A DNA stretch of 64,000 nt. Source: Pseudomonadota bacterium (GTDB lineage Bacteria; Pseudomonadota; Gammaproteobacteria; Xanthomonadales; Ahniellaceae). This document shows, one piece after another, positions 44,668 to 55,443 of this stretch. Numbering within the stretch: position 1 is the stretch's first letter; the number at the start of each line of letters is the position of its first letter. The translations under genes and the position numbers were made by a program. The stretch spans positions 1 through 64,000 of the forward strand of contig JALHNO010000003.1 of the NCBI GenBank assembly GCA_022843465.1. Reading direction: 5' to 3'. The notes under the pieces are model-generated. The model was not told where the DNA came from. It was given only the letters and a program-made list of their open reading frames with translations, and did not search any database.

Positions 44668-47097
44668 CTACCAGAGCGGGCGATTGAAATCGAAGTCGGG
44701 CTGCGCGGTCGCCGGACCGAAGGCATCGCCGACCCCGTAGTCGATGCCCAGGCGCAGCAGTACATGCGCGCGTTCCGGTCGGTCCATCGAGGGCGCAATG
44801 ACCATCGCGCCAAGTTGATGCGCCTTGCGCACGAGGGCGAGCAGGGTCGGATTGGACGAACTCGACAGCGTCGATGCGTCCACCAGTTCCGGATCGAGCC
44901 GAAGCGTGTCGACCGGCAGCTGGGTCAGGATGTGCACAGCGGCGAAGTCGCGGCCGTAGTCGCTGAGGCCGACACGCAGGCCGGCCGCACGCAATTTGGC
45001 CAGCGGTTCCTGCAGGACACCGCGGTGATCGAGCAAGTCGGCGCTCGGCAGTTCGAAGGTGAAGCCGGTGCCGGCCAGTCGGCGCTCGGCCAATTCGGCC
45101 AGCAGCCAATCGACCTCGCCGGGTTCGATCAGCCAGCGCGTGTCCATCGGCAGCAACAGGCGCAGCGCCTGACGTTCGTCGCGGGCAGCGCCACGCGCAT
45201 CCATCGCATGGGTCAGGCGCAGCCGTTCAAAGCTTGAACGCACACCCAGTTCCGAGGCCACTCTGGCGCAGGTGACATAGTTGGCACGCGATCCGGAATC
45301 GTGGGCGCTGGCCAGATAGAACTGCAGATCGAACTGGCCGTGCAGGGTGCCCTTGAGCGGGACCAGAGGTCGAAACTCGACACGAACATGGCGGGGATCG
45401 AGTTCACGGCTGAGTACTGCGCGCACCGCCAGTGCCGGGTCGGGGCCGAGTGCGGCATCGCCCTGGAACCAGGCGACTGCATTGCCTCCAGACTGCATGG
45501 CAAGTTCGATCGCGGTATCCGCTGCCGCCATCGCCGCATCGACACTCCATTCGCCTTCTTCCAGTTCAACCAGACCAATGCTGACGCTGAAGTCCAGTGG
45601 CGATGCCCCGGTCTGCAATGGCTTCTCGACCATCGCGAAACGCAGCCGTTCGGCCAGTTGTGATATCAATTCCCGGCGATCACGGGTGATCAGTACCATC
45701 CAGGCGAAGTCGCGCAGAATGCCGGCCATATCATGTGGGGCCAGTACTTCGCGCAGGCGCGTGCCGATTTCGATATCAAGCGCTGACAGGCCGGAGCTGC
45801 CGATCAGCTTGCGCAGCACGTCGGCATCGTCGATCGACAGGGCCAGCAGCACCGAGCCGCTGGTGCCGAAGCGCGCAGGAATCCGGTCCATCAATACCGA
45901 GCGAGGATAGAAGCCGCTGCGTGGGTCGCGTGCCGCGCCGACTTCGGCCTGTGCCCGCAGCCATTGCGCGCGTTGCACACGCGAGCGGACGACGCCAATG
46001 ACGTGGCGCGCCTTCATCGGCTTGACCAGCACTTCGTCGGCGCCGGCGGCGATCGCATCGAAGCGCTCGCCGGCATCGCCAGCGGTCGACATCAGCACGA
46101 TCGGCAACATCGCGTGCTCCGGCTGCTGGCGGATGACCTGGACCAGATCGACGCCACGGGCGTCCGGCAGGCTGGCATCGATCAGTACCAGGTCGGGTTG
46201 AAATTCATTCAGCGCCACCAGGGCAGCACTGCCGTAGGCGGCGATGCGCGCGGTCATCCCCTCGCCTGCGACCCAGTTGCCGCATTGGATGGCGAGTTCG
46301 CGATCGTCTTCGACAATCAGCACGCGATAGGCGGGCAGCGCCTGGCGGCCGAGCAATTCATCGAGGCGCGCCACGATCCGGTAGCTGTCCAGCGGCGCTG
46401 CAAAAAAAGCGGCAGCGTTGGCGCGCAGCGAGAGCAGCCGATGGGTCAGGTCGCGATTGGGTGACAGCACCACGAGGGCGGGGGTCGTGTTCGCCTGGCT
46501 CCACAGTGCCTGCAGCGAGGGCAGGGCACGCAACTGGGCCGCCATCATCACCACCGCGCCAGGTGAGGTCGTGCGCAGATAACCATGGGCTGCGCTGGCA
46601 CGGGCAAATTCGGCGATCTCGTAGCCACGCTCGACCAGGGTGGCGCAGAGTCCCGGTGCAAGGCTCTCATTGATGCCGATCAGGCAGATCGCATTGCGCG
46701 CGAGCTTGGGCTTCTGGCGCGCAATCGAAATGATGGGAACCGGCTCGGGTATCAGGTCTTCAGTGCGCTCCAGTGGACGCAGGGTGACCGGCGAACGCTG
46801 CTGTACGGCATCAATGCGTGACAGCGCCGCCTGATGCACCATCTGTTCCAGGCGGATGCGCTGAGCAGTGTTGGGCTCCCGGCCGGTCTCCACGAAGCTG
46901 GCCAGATAGGCAGCGAGATCGCCCAGACAGGTTACCTGGGCGCCGCTGGCAGCATCGAACAGGGCGTCGACGCGATCAGCGAAATGCTGCGCAGCCGGCG
47001 GGGTCCAGTGCTCGGAGAGCTCCTGCCACAACGCGACCAGGGAGCCCGCAGCCGGGCGGCTGCTGTCATCGATGGCTGGTTGTGGGCCGCTGGGCAT
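44668..47097 (-). CDS. Response regulator with degenerate GGDEF and EAL domains
   Basis: An 809-residue protein. The N-terminal ~110 residues are helical and possibly HPt-like. About 133-250 is a receiver-like fold without the Asp. Residues 258-375 form a true receiver with D264/D265, phosphoacceptor D307 (LVLIDASLPD) and K359 (VLVKPMK). About 395-545 resembles GGDEF, but the signature is replaced by RDFAWMVLI. About 560-805 resembles EAL, but EAL is replaced within VEFRPLVPLKGTLHG. It is probably a c-di-GMP binding or scaffold protein with no enzyme activity. The start at 47097 is the most plausible, though the SD is weak. Confidence 0.78.
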   Translation of the reverse strand: MPSGPQPAIDDSSRPAAGSLVALWQELSEHWTPPAAQHFADRVDALFDAASGAQVTCLGDLAAYLASFVETGREPNTAQRIRLEQMVHQAALSRIDAVQQRSPVTLRPLERTEDLIPEPVPIISIARQKPKLARNAICLIGINESLAPGLCATLVERGYEIAEFARASAAHGYLRTTSPGAVVMMAAQLRALPSLQALWSQANTTPALVVLSPNRDLTHRLLSLRANAAAFFAAPLDSYRIVARLDELLGRQALPAYRVLIVEDDRELAIQCGNWVAGEGMTARIAAYGSAALVALNEFQPDLVLIDASLPDARGVDLVQVIRQQPEHAMLPIVLMSTAGDAGERFDAIAAGADEVLVKPMKARHVIGVVRSRVQRAQWLRAQAEVGAARDPRSGFYPRSVLMDRIPARFGTSGSVLLALSIDDADVLRKLIGSSGLSALDIEIGTRLREVLAPHDMAGILRDFAWMVLITRDRRELISQLAERLRFAMVEKPLQTGASPLDFSVSIGLVELEEGEWSVDAAMAAADTAIELAMQSGGNAVAWFQGDAALGPDPALAVRAVLSRELDPRHVRVEFRPLVPLKGTLHGQFDLQFYLASAHDSGSRANYVTCARVASELGVRSSFERLRLTHAMDARGAARDERQALRLLLPMDTRWLIEPGEVDWLLAELAERRLAGTGFTFELPSADLLDHRGVLQEPLAKLRAAGLRVGLSDYGRDFAAVHILTQLPVDTLRLDPELVDASTLSSSSNPTLLALVRKAHQLGAMVIAPSMDRPERAHVLLRLGIDYGVGDAFGPATAQPDFDFNRPLW

Positions 47098-47347
47098 GCT
47101 GTCGAAATCCCTCTGTGCAGAAATATTATCAGGAACCCGCCACACGCCCTGTGCGCGGCTGGGCAGTGCTGACCTGATCCATGCAGGAGTCATGCCGCCG
47201 CGCAGCAACTGCGACGCAATCCCTGCAGCAATCGGCCGGCTGTCGACTCGCGCACACTTTGCGCCCTGTCGACTCGAACGCGCTCCGGATGCATGGCAAG
47301 ATGGACCAGCCAGCACTATTGCCATCCGCATCCAGCCAGAGGGCGCC

Positions 47348-47764
47348 ATGAGATTTCGACTCGAGTACGTCGCCCTGCCGGTGTTCCTGCTCAGTCTTGC
47401 CTATTGCAGCTGGGGCTGGGGCGGTGTCAGTCAACTCAAGGATCTGGGTCCGCTGGTCAGCAAGTCGGCGCAGCGTGAAGCCCCGATCGTGGCCACGTAC
47501 CTGTGGCTGGGCGAGTTTGCGATCGGGTTGTCCGGTAGTCAGGCCAGTGCGCTCGCGCAGGCCGAGCAGCGTTTCGGCCCGGCGCGCGAGCGCCTGCTGA
47601 GTGAGCCTGAGCTGGCTATGGAGAATCTGTTCACCCTGTCGTTCTCGCCCGAACTCAGCTGGCTGATCCGCATGCATTGGGTATGCCCGATCGCACTGCT
47701 GGTGTTTCTGATTGCCCTGTGGCGACGTCCAAAGCAGGTACACACCGTCCGGCGCAGCCGCTGA
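47348..47764 (+). CDS. Small two-helix membrane protein, unknown
   Basis: A 138-residue protein with transmembrane segments near 7-25 (VALPVFLLSLAYCSWGWGG) and 108-126 (WVCPIALLVFLIALW). The intervening ~80-residue hydrophilic loop, rich in Ala/Glu/Arg, is probably periplasmic. GAGGG precedes the ATG at 47348. It is divergent from the response regulator gene. I do not recognise a family. Confidence 0.65.
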   Translation: MRFRLEYVALPVFLLSLAYCSWGWGGVSQLKDLGPLVSKSAQREAPIVATYLWLGEFAIGLSGSQASALAQAEQRFGPARERLLSEPELAMENLFTLSFSPELSWLIRMHWVCPIALLVFLIALWRRPKQVHTVRRSR

Positions 47765-48297
47765 CGCCGGTCCGGCACGCAAGCGCCGCGCCTCGGGGCA
47801 TTGGGGCAATAAGACTTCATCAGGCTGAGTCCAGAAGCGCGTCTGTTCTGATGCGTCGTCGGCGCCTCCGGCTGCATGGCGCGTTTTCCAGCTTGCGCTC
47901 TGCGGTTTTTTTTGAACCGCTCATGCTGCGATGCACATTCATTTTTGGCCTCGCGCGGACATTCCAATTCCATATGCTTCAACAGCATAAGCGGCGCCGC
48001 AGGCGTCCTGCCCGGTTGTTTGGTGCTCGAATGACGCGATGCAGCATTGATTGCGCGCAGTCAGTCAATAGAAATGCTGCACTGCCCTATTGACGCCACA
48101 TTTGTTTTCAGTTTACGTTCAGGCGGTCCGGGCGACTCGGACGGGGAGACTTCACGCCTGGCCCACAGCGTCGATCAGCGCGGTGGGCAAAAGCAACGCA
48201 CCTCCTGGGGCGATCCGTCCCAAAAGGGAGTGCGTTTGCCTGAACCGGGCGGACACCGCATGGAGCGAAAAGAACGGCGACCTCGCATCGCCACACC
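47765..48297. other. Intergenic region upstream of the subtilase
   Basis: This 533-bp stretch is unusually AT-rich for the window around 47900-48120. TTGACG at about 48090, followed by an AT-rich spacer and TTTACG, could be a weak promoter for the protease gene. No credible gene, RNA or repeat was found; short open frames here have no recognisable product. Confidence 0.45.
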
Positions 48298-50667
48298 ATG
48301 AACGCATCGGGAAGGAAAAAATCAACTGTGAACGCACGTCATTTTTCCGGAATGAATACTTTGGCGCTGGCCACCGCACTTGCCCTGGGCACCATTGCAG
48401 GCGGCAAAGCCCACGCGGGTCAGGTCTATAGCGACGCCCTGTCCACCCAGAAGGGCTTCAGCCAGTTCATCGTCCAGTTCAAGCAGACGGGTGTTGCGGG
48501 TCGTTCGGTCGCCGGGGGCATCAATGCCACTTCGCAGCTCGCGCTGCAGACCGGCTATGCGCTCCAGCATGAGCGCCGTCTGGCGGTGGGAGCCGACGTG
48601 ATTCGCATCGAGGGCAAGGAGCTCAGTCCGGCAGCGGCAGGCCGATTCATGCAGGCCATCGCGTCGAATCCCGATGTCGACTATGTCCAGCCCGACGCGA
48701 TCATGCGTCCGCTCTACACGCCCAATGACACCCGCTATGGCGAGCAATGGCATTACGTCGGTGGCGCCTCGGGCATGAATCTTCCGGCGGCATGGGATAT
48801 CGCCACCGGTTCCGGCGTCGTGGTTGCGGTGATCGATACCGGTATCACTTCACATTCGGATCTGTCCGCGAATATCGTGGCCGGTTATGACTTCATTTCC
48901 AGCGCGACAACAGCGCGCGACGGCAATGGTCGCGACTCCAACCCGAATGATGAAGGCGACTGGTTCACTGGCTCGGAATGCGGCGTCAGCTACAACTCCA
49001 ATTCCTCCTGGCATGGCACTCACGTCGCCGGCACGGTTGCCGCAGTGACCAACAACGGCTCCGGTGTTGCCGGTGTCGCATTCAATGCCAAGGTGCAGCC
49101 GGTTCGCGTGCTCGGCAAGTGCGGCGGCACGCTGTCGGATATCGCCGATGCGATCGTCTGGGCATCGGGCGGCACCGTGAGCGGTGTTCCAGCCAACCCG
49201 ACGCCCGCCAAGGTGATCAACATGTCGCTTGGCGGTTCCGGCGCCTGCGACGCGACCTATCAGAACGCGATCAACTCGGCGGTGGGTCGTGGCACGGTGG
49301 TGGTCGTTGCCGCGGGCAACTCCAACGCCAATGCCAGTGGTTTCCGTCCGGCCAGCTGCGCCAATGTCATCAATGTGGCCTCGCTGGATCGCGAGGGCAA
49401 CCGTGCGTCGTATTCCAACTACGGCACCATCATCGACATCGCGGCACCGGGCGGTGAAACCGCGACGACGGCCAATGGTGTGCTGTCGACGCTCAACACC
49501 GGCACCACGACACCGGGCAGCGCGACCTATGCGTTCTACCAGGGCACCTCGATGGCGGCTCCGCATGTGGCGGGCCTCGCCGCACTGATGCTGTCGAAGA
49601 CCGGCACGTTGACGCCTGCGCAGATCGAGTCGACGATGAAGACCAATGTCCGCGCCCTCACTGGCAGCTGCACGGGCGGTTGCGGTGCGGGGGTCGCAGA
49701 TGCGGCGCGCACGCTGCAGGCGCTCAATGGCAGCCCGGGCAATGTGGCGCCGACCGCGAACTTCAGCTTCACCACAAGTGCGCTGACGGCGAACTTCACC
49801 GACAGTTCGAGCGACAGCGATGGCACGATTGCCTCGCGCAGCTGGAACTTCGGCGATGGCACCACATCGACCGCGACCAATCCGAGCAAGACCTACAGCG
49901 CGGCCGGCACCTACACGGTGACGCTGACGGTCACCGACAACGGCGGTCTGACCAATAGCAAGTCGAGCTCGGTGACCGTGAGCAGTGGCGGTGGTGGCGG
50001 CACGGTACTGACCAATGGCGTGGCGGTGACGGGTCTCGCGGCAACCGCAGGCAACTCGTTGAACTACACGATGGTGGTGCCGGCCGGCGCGACCGGACTG
50101 CAGTTCGTGATGGCCGGCGGCACCGGTGATGCCGACATGTACGTGAAGTTCGGCTCGGCGCCGACCGACACCGTGTATGACTGCCGTCCGTATCTGGGTG
50201 GCAATGCCGAGACCTGCAATATCGCGACGGCGCAGGCGGGTACCTACTACGTGCGGGTGAAGGCGTATTCGACCTTCTCCGGCGTCTCGCTGACCGGCAG
50301 TTACACGGCGGGTGGCGGTGGTGGTCCGAGCTTCTTCCAGAACACCAACGACTACACGATCAGCGACAACAGCACGGTCAACAGCCCGATCGTGGTCAGC
50401 GGCCGTACCGGCAATGCCCCGTCGAACCTGAGCGTGTCGGTGAACATCGTGCATACCTATCAGGGTGACCTGAAGGTCGATCTGGTGGCGCCCGATGGCT
50501 CGTTGTACAACATCCACAACCGTACTGGCGCCGGCACCGACAACATCATCAAGACGGTGACGATCAACGCCTCCAGCGAAGTGGCCAATGGCACCTGGAA
50601 CCTGCGGGTGCAGGATATGGCCAGTGGCGATGTCGGCTATATCAACAGCTGGTCGATGCAGTTCTGA
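48298..50667 (+). CDS. Secreted subtilisin-like protease (S8) with PKD, PPC and P domains
   Basis: A 789-residue exported protease. The signal peptide ends near 40 (GGKAHA), and an I9-like propeptide runs about 55-138. The S8 domain has D180 (VAVIDTG), H239 (WHGTHVAGT), oxyanion N341 (AAGNSNA) and S418 (GTSMAAPHVAG). PKD (about 490-570, with SWNFGDGTTSTATNPSKTY), PPC (about 575-665) and a proprotein-convertase P domain (about 670-789) follow. Similar extracellular proteases are typical of Xanthomonadales. The ATG at 48298 lacks a clear SD; a GTG at 48328 with GGAAGGA upstream is a good alternative. A hairpin terminator follows. Confidence 0.93.
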   Translation: MNASGRKKSTVNARHFSGMNTLALATALALGTIAGGKAHAGQVYSDALSTQKGFSQFIVQFKQTGVAGRSVAGGINATSQLALQTGYALQHERRLAVGADVIRIEGKELSPAAAGRFMQAIASNPDVDYVQPDAIMRPLYTPNDTRYGEQWHYVGGASGMNLPAAWDIATGSGVVVAVIDTGITSHSDLSANIVAGYDFISSATTARDGNGRDSNPNDEGDWFTGSECGVSYNSNSSWHGTHVAGTVAAVTNNGSGVAGVAFNAKVQPVRVLGKCGGTLSDIADAIVWASGGTVSGVPANPTPAKVINMSLGGSGACDATYQNAINSAVGRGTVVVVAAGNSNANASGFRPASCANVINVASLDREGNRASYSNYGTIIDIAAPGGETATTANGVLSTLNTGTTTPGSATYAFYQGTSMAAPHVAGLAALMLSKTGTLTPAQIESTMKTNVRALTGSCTGGCGAGVADAARTLQALNGSPGNVAPTANFSFTTSALTANFTDSSSDSDGTIASRSWNFGDGTTSTATNPSKTYSAAGTYTVTLTVTDNGGLTNSKSSSVTVSSGGGGGTVLTNGVAVTGLAATAGNSLNYTMVVPAGATGLQFVMAGGTGDADMYVKFGSAPTDTVYDCRPYLGGNAETCNIATAQAGTYYVRVKAYSTFSGVSLTGSYTAGGGGGPSFFQNTNDYTISDNSTVNSPIVVSGRTGNAPSNLSVSVNIVHTYQGDLKVDLVAPDGSLYNIHNRTGAGTDNIIKTVTINASSEVANGTWNLRVQDMASGDVGYINSWSMQF

Positions 50668-50702
50668 TTCGTGATGCGGGCGTGTCCCGCATCCCGGCCT
50701 CT

Positions 50703-50729
50703 GCCGCGGGGGCTTGCTCCCGCGGCTTT
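50703..50729 (+). terminator. Hairpin terminator after the subtilase gene
   Basis: GCCGCGGG (50703-50710), an 8-base loop GGCTTGCT, CCCGCGGC (50719-50726), then TTT. It lies 36 bp after the stop. The T-run is short, and the loop resembles the REP-like family nearby, so it may be both repeat and terminator. Confidence 0.6.
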
Positions 50730-50754
50730 CGAGGTCCGGCGATCAAGGAAGAGC

Positions 50755-50896
50755 AGCGGGGCAAGCCCCGCTTCAGTGCACTGGCCTTGCTGTAGGGCAT
50801 CTCTGCGAGATGCCGTCATGAATGCGCCGCGGTGTTGGGATGGCATCTCGCCGAGATACCCAACAGGAACGCCGGTGTGCAGCGGGGCAAGCCCCG
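50755..50896. repeat. REP-like hairpins between subtilase and asparaginase genes
   Basis: AGCGGGGCAAGCCCCGCT (50755-50772) and AGCGGGGCAAGCCCCGA (50881-50896) are copies of one palindrome. GGCATCTCTGCGAGATGCC (50796-50814) and a diverged inverted partner near 50840 form a second hairpin type. These fill the gap between convergent genes. Confidence 0.65.
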
Positions 50897-50931
50897 ATCG
50901 ATGAAATTCTTGTGGGAACGGTGCCGGCGCC

Positions 50932-51420
50932 TCAATCGATCGCTTCGAACCGGTTGGCAGCTACGTTCTTGCGCACCCTGGCGGGATCCCAGATGCGACC
51001 GTTCATCGCGATGTAGACGCCATCGGCGAGGGTCTGTACCGCGGCTACGGCGCAACCGATATTGAATACCGCGTCGGAGCCGACGAAGCGCGCCGGATTG
51101 AGCGCGCCGGTCAGCACGATCACCTTGCCGCTGATCGAGCGCAATACGGCCGCGGTCTCGACCATGCTGTCGGTGCCATGGGTCACCAGGATATGCCGCG
51201 CCGGTTGCGCCTCGATGGTGCGCCGGATCAGGTCGCGATCTTCATCGGTAATGTGCAGGCTGTCCTTGCGGATGACCGGGATCACGTCGAACCGGAAGCC
51301 GACGCCAAGCGCCTGCAGGATTTCGCCGATCTGTGGCGCCCCGATCTGGAAGTCCGACTTGTCGTCGAAGTAGATCTTGTCGATGGTGCCGCCGGTAGCA
51401 ACGATGCAGAGCTGGTCCAT
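50932..51420 (-). CDS. Single-domain asparaginase-like protein
   Basis: A 162-residue protein equal to only the N-terminal domain of bacterial asparaginases. It keeps the first catalytic Thr (T12 in ATGGTIDK) and the second motif THGTDSM (80-86: T80, H81, D84). Full enzymes are about 330 residues with a second domain that completes the active site. The gene is intact, with no sign of a frameshift. Stand-alone versions are known as a separate conserved family; whether they hydrolyse asparagine is uncertain. Confidence 0.85.
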   Translation of the reverse strand: MDQLCIVATGGTIDKIYFDDKSDFQIGAPQIGEILQALGVGFRFDVIPVIRKDSLHITDEDRDLIRRTIEAQPARHILVTHGTDSMVETAAVLRSISGKVIVLTGALNPARFVGSDAVFNIGCAVAAVQTLADGVYIAMNGRIWDPARVRKNVAANRFEAID

Positions 51421-51546
51421 GGAATCTCACGAATGTCGAGGCTGTACGGGTGCGCGATGGCCGATCATGGGTCATGCCGAACTGGGCGTTATCTTAGAGG
51501 CGATCGACGTGTTCTGGGCAATCGCGCAGCGCAGGCGCGAGCACAA

Positions 51547-53223
51547 TCAGGCGTAGATGTCGCTGGACAGCATGCGCGCTTCGCTGGGACTGCTTTCGCT
51601 GAGACGGTTGACGCCGATGCGGGCATAGCGACGCGCCGCATTCATCGGCCGTGGATCGTGTTCGGCGCGGAAACTCCAGTCGGCATGGCGCGCCAGCAGG
51701 GCAAGGGCCAGGGTGCGGCCGAGTGTCAGTGCGAGCCCGCGCGCGCCGGCCTGAAGCTCCTGTTTGGTGCTTGAGCGCTTCTGTATCCACTCGGCCACTG
51801 CGGTGGTGGTCTCACGTACCTGTTTGACGACCGGCTCGAGCTCGGCCAGGCTGACCTGGGCGGTCAGGCCGCGAATCGCGGTCAGAAACGGCTGCAAACC
51901 GCCGTTCTGCCGCAGCACCTTGAGCACATCGAGCGCCAGCACATTGGTGGTGCCCTCCCAGATCGGCAACACCTGGGCATCGCGCAGCAGAGTAGGCAGG
52001 CCGCTGTCTTCGACATAGCCGGCGCCGCCAAAACACTCGATGGCTTCGCTGACGCCGGCGACCGCGACCTTGGCGGTGGTCAGCTTGGCCACTGGCGTGA
52101 GCAGACGCAGCAGCTGTCCGGAGCTTTCGTCGGCTTCCGCTTGCTCGGACTTGCCCAGCAGTTCGGCGACATAAAAGGTCAGATGGAAGCAGCCTTCCAG
52201 CTCGGCCTGCAGATCGGCGAGGGTATTCTGGTGCAGGGGTTGATCGATCAGCGGGATTCCGAAGACGACGCGCCGGGTCGCGTAGTCGCGCGCCAGTGCC
52301 AGCGCGCGGCGCAGGAATCCCGTTGCGCAGACCGCATTCCACAGCCGGGTGACATTGAGCATCGGCGCAATTGCACGCACGCCATGCTGGGATTCACCGA
52401 CCAGTTCGGCGGGTGTGCCCAACAGGCGAATCTCGGCGGTCGGCAGTTTGCGGGTGCCGAGCTTGTCTTTAAGGCGATCGATCTCGATATTGCGGAAGCG
52501 GCCATCGGCCTTGCGTGGCTCGACGTAGAACAGGGCCAGTCCATCGGCACCCTGCGGATTGCCTTCCGGTCGCGCCAGCGTCAGCGCGATATCCGCGGTG
52601 ATCGCCGAGGCAAACCACTTGCGGCCATACAGCCGCCAGCGGCCACGCTCATCCTGCTTGGCCGTGGTCTCACTGCCGCTGACATCGGAGCCGCCGCTGG
52701 TCTCGGTCATCCATTGTCCGCTCAGCCAGAACTGCGCCGGATCGCGACTGGTCAGGCGCGGCACCGCGCGCTCGATCAGGGTCTGATTGCCGGACGCCAG
52801 CAGGCAACGTGCGGCCCCATCAGTCATCGCCAGCGGACAGGAAAAAAGCTCGCTGGACGGATGGAACAGATACGCCAGCGCAAACTGGTGCAGGCGCGCG
52901 TGCTGCTGGAATTTCGGGTCGTAGCCCGCGGCGATCAAACCGCTTTGCGCCGCAATGCTGCCCGCCTTCTGCCAGAACGCCGATAGCGTAATGCGATCGA
53001 TCCGGTTGCCGAAGGCGTCAAAGTGGACCAGCTCCGGATTGAAGGCATAGTCCGCCAGTTGTGCCGGATAGAATTCACTGGCCACGCGCTCGCCAAACTC
53101 GGTTAGGTCCGACTCGATTTCGTGCAACATGCTCGGCGGCAAGACGCGACGCAACAGCGACCGCAGCAGTCGATCGTCAAGGTACTGGTTGGCCAGAGCC
53201 GGAGGTGATTGCGTGAAGGCCAT
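51547..53223 (-). CDS. AidB-like acyl-CoA dehydrogenase
   Basis: A 558-residue flavoprotein. The acyl-CoA dehydrogenase core is visible: LSGQWMTETSGGSDVSGSETTA (FAD/substrate binding), LYGRKWFASA, a C-terminal helical domain with RRVVFGIPLIDQPLHQNTLADLQ, and ECFGGAGYVEDSGLPTLLRDAQVLPIWEGTTNVLALD. The extended N-terminus and overall length resemble AidB, the DNA-alkylation-response flavoprotein. The catalytic base region lies in the last motif. No alkylation-repair gene adjoins it, so the exact role is open. Confidence 0.88.
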   Translation of the reverse strand: MAFTQSPPALANQYLDDRLLRSLLRRVLPPSMLHEIESDLTEFGERVASEFYPAQLADYAFNPELVHFDAFGNRIDRITLSAFWQKAGSIAAQSGLIAAGYDPKFQQHARLHQFALAYLFHPSSELFSCPLAMTDGAARCLLASGNQTLIERAVPRLTSRDPAQFWLSGQWMTETSGGSDVSGSETTAKQDERGRWRLYGRKWFASAITADIALTLARPEGNPQGADGLALFYVEPRKADGRFRNIEIDRLKDKLGTRKLPTAEIRLLGTPAELVGESQHGVRAIAPMLNVTRLWNAVCATGFLRRALALARDYATRRVVFGIPLIDQPLHQNTLADLQAELEGCFHLTFYVAELLGKSEQAEADESSGQLLRLLTPVAKLTTAKVAVAGVSEAIECFGGAGYVEDSGLPTLLRDAQVLPIWEGTTNVLALDVLKVLRQNGGLQPFLTAIRGLTAQVSLAELEPVVKQVRETTTAVAEWIQKRSSTKQELQAGARGLALTLGRTLALALLARHADWSFRAEHDPRPMNAARRYARIGVNRLSESSPSEARMLSSDIYA

Positions 53224-53356
53224 CTGTGGTTCCGAAATCCGATTTCATCGATTGCAGCGTGCAGTGGGCGCAGCGCCTCCATCCTCACGCCGGCGGTCCG
53301 CAACAGTCCGGACTGTAACGGATAAGCCCCGCATTTGATCAAGTGTTGTGCGCGAT

Positions 53357-55051
<1,695 letters not shown>

Positions 55052-55052
55052 T

Positions 55053-55322
55053 ATGGCCACTGTGCGATTCCTCATCGCGGGGCGGGTGCAGGGTGTCGGC
55101 TTTAGGGCCGGAACCCGACGTCAGGCCGAGCTGCATGCGCTGTTCGGGCTTGCACGCAATCTGTCCGATGGTCGTGTCGAGGTGATCGCACAGGGCCCCA
55201 GCCCCGCCATTGAAAGACTCGCGCTCTGGCTCGAGCGCGGACCGGCGCATGCCCGGGTCGACAGCGTGCAACGCAGTCACATCACCAGTGGACCCGTCTA
55301 TACCGACTTCAGGATTGACTGA
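55053..55322 (+). CDS. acyP: Acylphosphatase
   Basis: An 89-residue protein with the acylphosphatase phosphate loop GRVQGVGFRAGT (catalytic R18) and RNLSDGRVEVIAQG (N36). It hydrolyses carboxyl-phosphate bonds such as that of acetyl phosphate. Length and the FRID-type C-terminus fit the family. It is one base after the thioredoxin-like gene, implying one transcript. Confidence 0.95.
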   Translation: MATVRFLIAGRVQGVGFRAGTRRQAELHALFGLARNLSDGRVEVIAQGPSPAIERLALWLERGPAHARVDSVQRSHITSGPVYTDFRID

Positions 55323-55443
55323 GCGATGGCGGGCCGAACGGAACCGGCAGCGGTGCGATGGCTTCTCCTGGCCGTGTGAACGCCGCCAGAACGGCGAACG
55401 CCGCGACTTGCCGGCGGCAAACCCCGGCCGATAGCATCGGTTC

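Noticed and set aside
48850-50517. Long leftward frame opposite the subtilase
   Set aside because: It is antisense to a protease with a full catalytic triad, and its product is Arg/His-rich with no family.
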